From Chryseobacterium jejuense (GTDB lineage: Bacteria > Bacteroidota > Bacteroidia > Flavobacteriales > Weeksellaceae): a DNA stretch of 64,000 nt. Where the stretch lies: the NCBI RefSeq assembly GCF_900100075.1, contig NZ_FNEG01000004.1, positions 248,001-312,000 on the forward strand, in the 5' to 3' direction. The notes below the pieces were generated by a model. It worked only from the letters and a program-made list of their open reading frames with translations, searched no databases and was not told the origin of the DNA. Shown here piece by piece: positions 19,151 through 26,003 of this stretch. The first letter of the stretch is position 1, and each line of letters opens with the position of its first letter. Both the position numbers and the translations under genes were made by a program.

Positions 19151-20083
19151 CTATGATAACTTCGGTAATACTCCTTCTATTTTACTACGCATTCCTTCGT
19201 ACTGAGCAGGAAGTTTTAAGTTTTGTCCTAATTCATCCAAAGGTTCATCTACTGTAAATCCGGGATTATCTGTTGCGATTTCAAACAAAACACCTCCCGG
19301 TTCACGGAAATACAGTGAGTAGAAATAATCTCTGTTGATTTTCGGCGTAATACTTAAACCTGCAGATAAAGCTTTTTCACGGTATTCCATCAAAACAGTA
19401 TCATCTTTTACTCTGAAGGCAATGTGATGGTTGGTTCCTGCTGCATTTCTTCCGGTTGAAGTTTTATCATTCTCAATAATATCAATAAGGTTGGCTGTAT
19501 CAATTGCATCTGTTACAAATCTGTATCGTTCGCCTTCCTGTTTTTGAAGGTCATAGCCTAAAAGGTCAGTCAGAACTTTAATCGTTGGCTCTGCTCTTTT
19601 CAAGGTTAAGGTGACATTATGGAATCCTTTTAAAGCATTTTCATCCTTGATATCATCAGTAGTCCATACTTTTCGATTATCATCTCCAGCTGGTTCAATA
19701 AACTGTAACTGAAGCCCGTCCGGATCTTTAAAAGAAATCGTTTTCTCGCCAAAGATTTCCCCTTCTTCCACATTCACGTTGAAGCTTTTCAAACGGTTTT
19801 TCCAGAATTCCAGGCTTCCTTTAGGAACTGAATATCCAATATGAGTAGCCATTCCGCTTCCGTTGCTACCTTTTCCAATTCCTTCCCAAGGAAAGAAAGT
19901 AAGGATTGTTCCCGGTGTTCCGGTTTCGTTTCCGAAATAGAAATGATAAGTTCCCGGATCATCAAAATTAACGGTTTTCTTTACCATTCTTACTCCTAAA
20001 ACCTGAGTATAAAAATCTAAATTTCTTTTCGCGTTGTCTGCAATGGCAGTGATATGATGTAGACCTAATATTCTATTGTCCAT
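19151..20083 (-). CDS. VOC-family ring-cleaving dioxygenase, MhqO-like (second paralogue)
   Basis: 310 residues, two VOC domains with RILGLHHITAIADNAKRNLD at the start, GTNHHIAFRVKD mid-way and REPGGVLFEIATDNPGFTVD near the end. It is colinear with the paralogue at 17747. It is the first gene of a probable operon (dioxygenase, GNAT, dioxygenase, hydrolase). Its promoter holds the 22-bp palindromic motif found before the pirin gene. A MarR-type regulator lies directly upstream, on the same strand and behind a terminator, and is the obvious candidate repressor. Confidence 0.9.
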   Translation of the reverse strand: MDNRILGLHHITAIADNAKRNLDFYTQVLGVRMVKKTVNFDDPGTYHFYFGNETGTPGTILTFFPWEGIGKGSNGSGMATHIGYSVPKGSLEFWKNRLKSFNVNVEEGEIFGEKTISFKDPDGLQLQFIEPAGDDNRKVWTTDDIKDENALKGFHNVTLTLKRAEPTIKVLTDLLGYDLQKQEGERYRFVTDAIDTANLIDIIENDKTSTGRNAAGTNHHIAFRVKDDTVLMEYREKALSAGLSITPKINRDYFYSLYFREPGGVLFEIATDNPGFTVDEPLDELGQNLKLPAQYEGMRSKIEGVLPKLS

Positions 20084-20099
20084 GTCTTTAATTTTGATG

Positions 20100-20148
20100 C
20101 TAAATTACACCGACTGAGAATTCTGCACATTTAACTAGTTTAATAAAT
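20100..20148 (-). promoter_or_regulatory. Promoter and shared palindromic operator of the dioxygenase operon
   Basis: On the minus strand a -7 box TAATTTAG (20100-20107) is preceded, after exactly 19 bases, by the 22-base motif 20127-20148, identical to 14975-14996 at the pirin promoter. The spacing from motif to -7 box is the same in both. Confidence 0.75.
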
Positions 20149-20150
20149 GC

Positions 20151-20177
20151 AAAAACCCGGCACTCGACCGGATTTTT
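20151..20177 (-). terminator. Terminator after the MarR gene
   Basis: AAACCCGG and CCGGATTT pair around CACTCGA-type loop sequence, with T/A runs on both sides. It separates the SDR-MarR transcript from the dioxygenase promoter. Confidence 0.7.
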
Positions 20178-20209
20178 AAAATAACATCATATAAGTAACC
20201 TAAGTCACT

Positions 20210-20647
20210 CTATTTCTTTCCTATTTTTGATAAAAGGCTGATGAGCATTTCTACTTCTTCATCTTCCAAATTTCCATAAACAGCATCTACATTGGAAAGT
20301 TCATCAGAAACTTTTTTACATAGTGTTTCTCCTTTTTCTGTAAGCTTTACATCAATCAAACGTTTATCATCCGGGTTCACACCTTTTTCTACAAGATCTT
20401 TCACAATAAGACGGTCTACCAATCTTGAAACACCTGCATTTTTCTCCAGCATTTTCTTCAGAATATCAGAGGTAGATAACGGAGTTCCTGCATCATGTAA
20501 AATAGACAGGACATTGTATTGCTGGGAAGTGAGTCCATATTCCGCAAAAAATTCCTGTGATTTTTCATACACATTGTTGTAGGTTTCTACCATGGTAATA
20601 CCGAGTTTTCTGCGAAGAGGTATATCGTTAAGATCTTTTGTATTCAT
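20210..20647 (-). CDS. MarR family transcriptional regulator, MhqR-like candidate
   Basis: 145 residues. The winged-helix core LTSQQYNVLSILHDAG, LSTSDILKKMLEKNAGVSRL and VEKGVNPDDKRLIDVKLTEK is a standard MarR domain, with flanking dimerisation helices. No Cys is near the N-terminus, so a simple OhrR-like thiol switch is not seen; C110 (ETLCKKV) is the only cysteine. It follows an SDR gene by 15 bases and precedes the dioxygenase operon, matching the genetics of MhqR, which represses mhqO/mhqD genes in Bacillus and responds to quinones. I infer it binds the shared 22-bp motif. Confidence 0.88.
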   Translation of the reverse strand: MNTKDLNDIPLRRKLGITMVETYNNVYEKSQEFFAEYGLTSQQYNVLSILHDAGTPLSTSDILKKMLEKNAGVSRLVDRLIVKDLVEKGVNPDDKRLIDVKLTEKGETLCKKVSDELSNVDAVYGNLEDEEVEMLISLLSKIGKK

Positions 20648-20661
20648 TTCTCTGTTTTAAA

Positions 20662-21414
20662 TTACTGTATCAGGTAGCCACCATCTACCGGAAGATAAGC
20701 CCCCGTACAGAAGCTTGCATCTTCAGATGCCAAAAATAAGACAGCTTTTGCAATTTCCTCGGGTTTTCCTAATCTTTTCATCGCATGTTTAGATTCCATA
20801 TAGGATCTGTACTCTGCACTTTGCGCTGCATTATCCATTAATAGAGGGGTTTCTATGTATCCGGGACCAATGGCATTCACACGAATATTGTTAGTTCCAT
20901 TTTCAAGAGCGGCAACTTTGGTAAGCCCAACCAGCCCGTGTTTCGATGAAGCATAAGAAGCAATTCCGAATTCTGCTACCTGGCTCATAATAGATCCCAT
21001 ATTAATAACTGCCCCACCGGTTTCCTGTTTTCTCATCTGAGCAATCTGATATTTCATTCCATAAAATACGCCGCTCAGATTAATATTAATCACTTTCTGC
21101 CATTCTTCTACAGACTTTTCATGAACCGGAGAAGCGTCTACAATTCCAGCATTATTCACCGCTACATCCAAGCTTCCGAATGCTTTCACCGTTTCATTAA
21201 CTGCTTTTTCTACTTCTTCATGATTGGATACATCGCAGGCAATAAATCTGACATCGGTTCCTTCTTTCAGAACTTCTTCCAGTGTTTCTTTATTTTCTTT
21301 AAGATCAGCAATAACAATTTTTGCTCCTTCTCTGGCCATTAAAACGGCAACGGCTTTTCCTATTCCTGAATTTCCGCCTGTAATAAAAGCGACTTTGTTT
21401 TCAAAACGTTTCAT
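20662..21414 (-). CDS. SDR family oxidoreductase (FabG/glucose-1-dehydrogenase type)
   Basis: 250 residues from the ATG at 21414 (MKRFENKVAFITGG); the longer start at 21447 adds residues not seen in the family. It has the Rossmann motif TGGNSGIGKAVA, NNAG at the fourth strand, and catalytic S-Y-K (GSIMS, YASSKHG), ending FLASEDASFCTGAYLPVDGG. It reduces or oxidises a carbonyl/alcohol with NAD(P). It is co-transcribed with the MarR gene 15 bases downstream, from a -7 box TAATTTTG at 21450-21457. Confidence 0.9.
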   Translation of the reverse strand: MKRFENKVAFITGGNSGIGKAVAVLMAREGAKIVIADLKENKETLEEVLKEGTDVRFIACDVSNHEEVEKAVNETVKAFGSLDVAVNNAGIVDASPVHEKSVEEWQKVININLSGVFYGMKYQIAQMRKQETGGAVINMGSIMSQVAEFGIASYASSKHGLVGLTKVAALENGTNNIRVNAIGPGYIETPLLMDNAAQSAEYRSYMESKHAMKRLGKPEEIAKAVLFLASEDASFCTGAYLPVDGGYLIQ

Positions 21415-21479
21415 ACTATCTGTTTTTAAAGTTATTAAAATTGACATTTCAAAATTAATGACTAATCATCAATGTCTAA

Positions 21480-21846
21480 TCATAAATATTGTTAAATTTT
21501 AATCTAATCTTGTTATTCAATTAATTACAACCATTCAAAAGGATATTTGTGCCATCGCTTTTTTAATAATTATTGATGGGATTTCTTCATTTCAATTTCA
21601 ATTTCCACTAACAAAAACACTTTGCATTTTTCATAAAAATTTCAATTTATTTTACCTTTTCCATAACGTTAAAAACATCGAATTTCAATATTAAATGAAT
21701 TAAAAAATAGAACAATCAATTTTAAACATTCTAAATCATAAAAAAATACAACAATCAAAATACTGATTATCAATGATATAATTCATTAACGATAATTTAA
21801 TATTTAAAAACTCTACATTTTTGGTGGACTAATAAAAATTATATTA
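21480..21846. other. AT-rich intergenic stretch without a gene
   Basis: This is very AT-rich with no ORF of substance. It carries the upstream part of the promoter of the leader peptide (TTTG at 21820-21823). Confidence 0.6.
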
Positions 21847-21854
21847 TATATTTG
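21820..21854 (+). promoter_or_regulatory. Promoter of the leader-EamA-metNIQ operon
   Basis: The -7 box TATATTTG (21847-21854) matches TAnnTTTG; a TTTG lies at 21820-21823, 23 bases upstream, slightly longer than the usual 19-21. Transcription would start around 21860, about 20 bases before the leader ORF. Confidence 0.6.
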
Positions 21855-21880
21855 CAAACGTATTCAGGAAATAAAATAAA

Positions 21881-21979
21881 ATGAGCACAGAAACAAAGAA
21901 TAACGCAACAATAAAACACATCATAAAAAACATGATGAAGGATATCTGTATGCCTGTGCATAAAGAATACTGTGGGTGA
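21881..21979 (+). CDS. Met/Cys-rich 32-residue leader peptide
   Basis: ATG at 21881 to TGA at 21977-21979. The N-terminal half is ordinary (MSTETKNNATIKHIIK), but the C-terminal half, NMMKDICMPVHKEYCG, holds M18, M19, C23, M24 and C31: five sulphur residues in the last 15. It is followed 27 bases later by a strong intrinsic terminator and then by EamA and methionine ABC transporter genes, the layout of ribosome-mediated attenuation. A small hairpin (TATGC/GCATA, 21949-21962) lies over the Met24 codon. No homologue is known to me; the peptide's role is inferred. Confidence 0.6.
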   Translation: MSTETKNNATIKHIIKNMMKDICMPVHKEYCG

Positions 21980-22005
21980 CCTTACTTTTAATATGACATA
22001 CTTTT

Positions 22006-22036
22006 AAAGGCCCTACCAAGTTGTAGGGCCTTTTTT
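22006..22036 (+). terminator. Intrinsic terminator / candidate attenuator before the EamA-met operon
   Basis: An 11-bp stem AAAGGCCCTAC (22006-22016) / GTAGGGCCTTT (22023-22033) is followed by a U-run. It lies between a promoter-plus-leader ORF and the EamA start at 22068, with no other promoter visible, so read-through must be regulated. The CCTAC of the 5' arm could pair with GTGGG at 21972-21976, over the last leader codons; this alternative pairing is only five bases. Confidence 0.8.
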
Positions 22037-22067
22037 ATTTAAAAACCAAAACATTAAAAAAATAACA

Positions 22068-23066
22068 ATGAGCAATTCTAAAAACAAATGGCTGGTTCCA
22101 TTGGCATTTACAAATATCTATGTAATATGGGGGATTACGTTTTTAGCTATTTCATTTGGCTTAAAAGGTTTTCCGCCGTTCATTCTTTCGGGATTGAGAT
22201 TTCTGGTAGCAGGAATTCTGATGATTGGATATCTCCTGGCTAAAGGGGAAAAAGCAAACTCTCTCATCAACTGGAAGAAAAACGCAATTACCGGAGTTCT
22301 TATTCTTACCGGGGGAACAGGGCTTGTAGCCTGGGGCGAGCAATATGTAACTGCTTCTGAGGCGGCAATCTCCATAGCAACCGGGCCATTCTGGTTCATT
22401 GCTATTGATAGAAAAAACTGGAAATACTATTTTTCAGATAAGTTTATTCCTATAGGATTAGCGATTGGTTTTGTAGGATTGGTCTTTTTCTTAAAAGGAA
22501 GTGTCAATTCAACGGCGGCACATGCTGCTGCAGATCCTCAACTCCGTATTACTGCTTTTGTGGTATTGGGACTAAGTTCTATTGCGTGGGTTTTGGGTTC
22601 TTTATATTCTAAGAAAAATCCGGCTTCGCAATCTACTTTTATGAATATTGCCCAACAGCTTATTGTGGCAGGAACAGCTGCTTTTCTTATTGCCTTATTA
22701 AGAGGGGAATGGACTGATTTCTCGGTGTCTACAGTACCGGTCTCAGCCTGGACAGGCGTTCTGTTTTTGATCTTCTTTGGATCGATAGTCGCTTATTTGT
22801 CGTACATTTGGCTGCTGTCTGTAAAACCCGCTGCATTGGTGAGCACTCATACTTACATTAACCCTATTGTAACGGTTATTGCAGGATGGATTGTGGCCAA
22901 TCAAAGTATCAATGGAGGTCAGTTATATGGTTTGGCAATCATATTGCTGGGAGTATTGCTGACCAATGTCACCAAGTATTTCAAGCTTTCAAAAAGGGCT
23001 AAGGTCAAAATCAGAAGAGTTAGAAGATTTTTTAACAGGGCAGGCAAAAGGTATCAACCTATTTAA
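22068..23066 (+). CDS. EamA/DMT family transporter
   Basis: 332 residues with ten hydrophobic segments forming two EamA repeats (FTNIYVIWGITFLAISFGLK at the start of the first; SVKPAALVSTHTYINPIVTV in the second), as in YedA/RhaT-type drug/metabolite exporters of the inner membrane. The C-terminus is a basic cytoplasmic tail (KRAKVKIRRVRRFFNRAGKR). It is first in an operon with metN (18 bases) and metI, behind the Met/Cys-rich leader. A role in amino-acid export or overflow of methionine/cysteine-related compounds is plausible but unproven. Confidence 0.9.
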   Translation: MSNSKNKWLVPLAFTNIYVIWGITFLAISFGLKGFPPFILSGLRFLVAGILMIGYLLAKGEKANSLINWKKNAITGVLILTGGTGLVAWGEQYVTASEAAISIATGPFWFIAIDRKNWKYYFSDKFIPIGLAIGFVGLVFFLKGSVNSTAAHAAADPQLRITAFVVLGLSSIAWVLGSLYSKKNPASQSTFMNIAQQLIVAGTAAFLIALLRGEWTDFSVSTVPVSAWTGVLFLIFFGSIVAYLSYIWLLSVKPAALVSTHTYINPIVTVIAGWIVANQSINGGQLYGLAIILLGVLLTNVTKYFKLSKRAKVKIRRVRRFFNRAGKRYQPI

Positions 23067-23084
23067 ATAGTATAAAACATCAGA

Positions 23085-24113
23085 ATGATAGAAATCAGAA
23101 ACATATCAAAAACATTCCATCAGAAGAAACAGGCCTTCAAGGCATTGGATCAGGTGAGCCTCAATATAGATAAAGGAGATATCGTAGGAATTATAGGATT
23201 CTCCGGTGCCGGAAAAAGTACCCTGATCCGTACCGTTAATCTGTTGGAAAGACCGGATGAAGGACAGATCATTATTAATGGAAAAGATTTTACCCAATTA
23301 AGTTCAAAGCAGCTTGCTGAGGAACGTAAAAAAATAGGAATGATCTTCCAGCATTTTAATCTTCTTTCTTCGAGAACAGTTTTTGATAATGTAGCCCTTC
23401 CACTGGAACTGGATCACAGCAGCAAAGATCAAATCAAGAACAAGGTCAACGAATTATTAAAAATTGTAGGTCTTGAAGATAAAGCCAACGATTACCCAAG
23501 GAGTCTTTCCGGCGGCCAGAAACAAAGAGTAGCCATTGCAAGAGCTTTAGCTAATGATCCTCACCTTCTGCTTTGTGATGAAGCAACCAGTGCCCTGGAT
23601 CCGGTGACCACTCAATCTATTTTACAGCTTTTAAAGGATATTAACCAGAGATTAGGAATTACCATCCTTCTGATTACCCATGAAATGGAAGTTATCAAAT
23701 CTGTTTGTAACCATGTTGCTGTAATCGACAAAGGAAAACTACTAGCCAAAGGAACTTTAAGTGAGATCATTTCAAACCGTGAAAATCCGGTGATCCAACA
23801 ATTTATAAATTCAGACGTCATGACCCTGCCACAGGAACTTAATAACAGACTACAGAAAGAGCCACAGGATGGTTTATTTCCGCTGGTCGAAATAGAACTT
23901 AACGAAAACATAAGTGTTGAACAAATTCTTTCAGCATTATATAATGAACATAAAATCCCATACAAACTTTTGAAAGCAGATGTAGAATATTTTGGGAATT
24001 CTAATTTTGGTAAACTACTTTTGCAACTTCAAGGTGAAGCTGAGGAAAACCAAAAAGCCATCTATTATTTTAATCAAAATAAAATTCAAAATACAGTAAA
24101 AGGATATGCTTAG
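23085..24113 (+). CDS. metN: Methionine ABC transporter ATP-binding protein MetN
   Basis: 342 residues. The ATPase has Walker A GFSGAGKST near residue 38, the signature LSGGQKQRVAIARAL near 140 and Walker B LLLCDEATSALD. After about residue 260 the NIL ligand-sensing domain of methionine importers follows (VEIELNENISVEQILSALYN), which allows inhibition by bound methionine in homologues. It overlaps metI by eight bases. With MetI and MetQ it imports methionine across the inner membrane. Confidence 0.95.
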   Translation: MIEIRNISKTFHQKKQAFKALDQVSLNIDKGDIVGIIGFSGAGKSTLIRTVNLLERPDEGQIIINGKDFTQLSSKQLAEERKKIGMIFQHFNLLSSRTVFDNVALPLELDHSSKDQIKNKVNELLKIVGLEDKANDYPRSLSGGQKQRVAIARALANDPHLLLCDEATSALDPVTTQSILQLLKDINQRLGITILLITHEMEVIKSVCNHVAVIDKGKLLAKGTLSEIISNRENPVIQQFINSDVMTLPQELNNRLQKEPQDGLFPLVEIELNENISVEQILSALYNEHKIPYKLLKADVEYFGNSNFGKLLLQLQGEAEENQKAIYYFNQNKIQNTVKGYA

Positions 24114-24762
24114 TGATGTGGTACTTGCCCTTTTGGCAAAAGGAACCTGGGAAACGGTTTATATGACATTTGTGTCAGGATTTTTTGGTTTTGTGCTAGG
24201 CCTTCCGGTTGGAATTCTGTTATTTTTAACAAGAAAAGGACAACTATTGGAAAATGTTGCCTATTACAGAGCATTATCCATTATCGTGAATGTATTCCGT
24301 GCCATCCCTTTTATTATTTTAATTGTGTGGATGATTCCTTTTACAAGGATTTTAGCAGGAACATCCATCGGAGTAAACGCAGCATTGGTTCCATTAAGTG
24401 TAGGAGCAGCTCCTTTTATTGCCAGATTGGTGGAAAACAGCCTTATTGAAGTTCCTCACGGATTAATTGAAACAGCAAGAGCGTTGGGAGCATCTCCTTT
24501 CCAAATCATTAGAAAGGTTTTACTTCCGGAAGCACTTCCTTCGCTGATTAATAATGCTACTATTACTTTAATCACATTAGTAGGGTATTCTGCAATGGGT
24601 GGTGCTGTAGGTGCCGGCGGATTAGGACAGGTTGGTTATCAGTATGGATATATTGGTTATGATATTGTCATCATGAACACCGTTTTAGTATTGCTTGTTC
24701 TTTTGGTATTTATCATCCAGTTTATGGGAGATCGATTGTCTAAAAGATTTGACCATAGATAA
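24106..24762 (+). CDS. metI: Methionine ABC transporter permease MetI
   Basis: 218 residues with five membrane segments and the EAA coupling loop ETARALGASPFQIIRKVLLP near residue 125, which docks on MetN. The start overlaps metN by eight bases. RAIPFIILIVWMIPFTRILA and GYSAMGGAVGAGGLGQVGYQ are characteristic of MetI. It forms the membrane channel of the importer. Confidence 0.95.
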   Translation: MLSDVVLALLAKGTWETVYMTFVSGFFGFVLGLPVGILLFLTRKGQLLENVAYYRALSIIVNVFRAIPFIILIVWMIPFTRILAGTSIGVNAALVPLSVGAAPFIARLVENSLIEVPHGLIETARALGASPFQIIRKVLLPEALPSLINNATITLITLVGYSAMGGAVGAGGLGQVGYQYGYIGYDIVIMNTVLVLLVLLVFIIQFMGDRLSKRFDHR

Positions 24763-24882
24763 GTTTCGGGGTGCGGGATTCGGGTTGGAGAGTTTGAGGG
24801 TTTGAGAGTAAAGGAGATTCTTGTAAACGAATTTTCTAAATAGTTTTACCTTCTTACCTTTATATATATTAAAAAGAATAGA

Positions 24883-25692
24883 ATGAAAAAAATAAAGATT
24901 TTAGGTTTAATAGCTGCTGGTGTACTGCTTTTCAGTGCATGCTCAGGAAGAAAGGATGATCCGAATTTCATCAGGGTCGGAATTACTTACGGACCGGAGC
25001 AGGAAGTGGCCGAAGTAGCTAAAAAGGTAGCGAAGGAAAAATATAATCTTGAAGTGGAACTTATCCCTTTCAACGATTATGTAGTTCCCAACGAAGCCTT
25101 GGTAAATGGTGACATTGATGCCAATGCTTTCCAGCATGCTCCTTATTTAGCCGAACAATCAAAACAGAGAGGGTATAATCTTGCAATTGTAGGAAATACC
25201 TTTGTCTACCCTATTGTTGCCTATTCTAAAAAGATTAAAAACCTTAGTGAGTTGCAAAATGGGAGCACGATTGTTATCCCTAATGACCCTACCAATGGCG
25301 GCCGTTCTTTACTTCTGCTACAGAAAAACGGTTTATTGAAACTAAAAGCAGGAGTCGGATTGCTTCCAAAAGTCACTGATATTACAGAAAATCCAAAAGA
25401 GTTGAATATCATGGAAATTGAAGGGGCACAAATCCCTAGAGTTTTGGATGACAGAGATGTTGTTGTAGGAATTATCAATAACAATTTTGCAGCACAAGCC
25501 GGATTAGATTCGGAAAAGCAAGGAATATTTAAAGAAGATAAAGATTCGCCTTATGTTAACCTTGTTGTGACAAGACAGGATAATAAGAACAGCCAGAAGG
25601 TAAAAAACTTTGTGAAAGCTTACCAGTCTGATGAAGTGGAGAAAAAAGCCCTTGAGGTATTTAAAGGAGGTGCGGTAAAAGGATGGGATTAG
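24883..25692 (+). CDS. metQ: MetQ/NlpA family methionine-binding lipoprotein
   Basis: 269 residues. A lipoprotein signal ends in LLFSAC with the lipid-carrying C20, followed by the NlpA solute-binding domain (FIRVGITYGPEQEVAEVAKK; FNDYVVPNEALVNGDIDANA with the conserved QHAPYL; TIVIPNDPTNGGRSLLLLQK). It delivers methionine to MetNI. It starts 120 bases after metI; no terminator is seen in between, so it can be in the same transcript, though a separate promoter is possible. Confidence 0.95.
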   Translation: MKKIKILGLIAAGVLLFSACSGRKDDPNFIRVGITYGPEQEVAEVAKKVAKEKYNLEVELIPFNDYVVPNEALVNGDIDANAFQHAPYLAEQSKQRGYNLAIVGNTFVYPIVAYSKKIKNLSELQNGSTIVIPNDPTNGGRSLLLLQKNGLLKLKAGVGLLPKVTDITENPKELNIMEIEGAQIPRVLDDRDVVVGIINNNFAAQAGLDSEKQGIFKEDKDSPYVNLVVTRQDNKNSQKVKNFVKAYQSDEVEKKALEVFKGGAVKGWD

Positions 25693-25892
25693 GTGTTTGA
25701 GTATGAGAGTTTCGGGGTGCGGGGTTCGAGATACGGGGTTATAATCCCTTCGCTCCAAATTGATGATTCACTTGTGAAGCAAAATTAACTATTGACATTG
25801 AGAGTTCAATATTTTCTGTCTATTATCTCTTCGTCTATCATCTTCATGCCTCTTGTCTCTATTATAGCATTTCTACTTTACAATAAATAACA

Positions 25893-25923
25893 AGCTGTCA
25901 GCATTTTTGCAGGCAGTTTTTTT
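25893..25923 (+). terminator. Terminator of the met operon
   Basis: CTGTCAGCA (25895-25903) pairs with TGCAGGCAG (25908-25916) around TTTT, with one mismatch, followed by seven T. The remaining 25693-26003 gap holds this and the next promoter. Confidence 0.75.
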
Positions 25924-25947
25924 ATGTCTGAAAATTTATTTTCTCAA

Positions 25948-25980
25948 TTTGAGATAATATAAAAATTTTGTTTATTTTTG
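25948..25980 (+). promoter_or_regulatory. Promoter of the GH3 gene
   Basis: TTTG (25948-25951), a 21-base spacer and TATTTTTG (25973-25980) fit the Bacteroidota consensus; the ATG is 23 bases downstream. Confidence 0.65.
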
Positions 25981-26003
25981 CTTTAATCCAATAAAAAGGC
26001 ATT

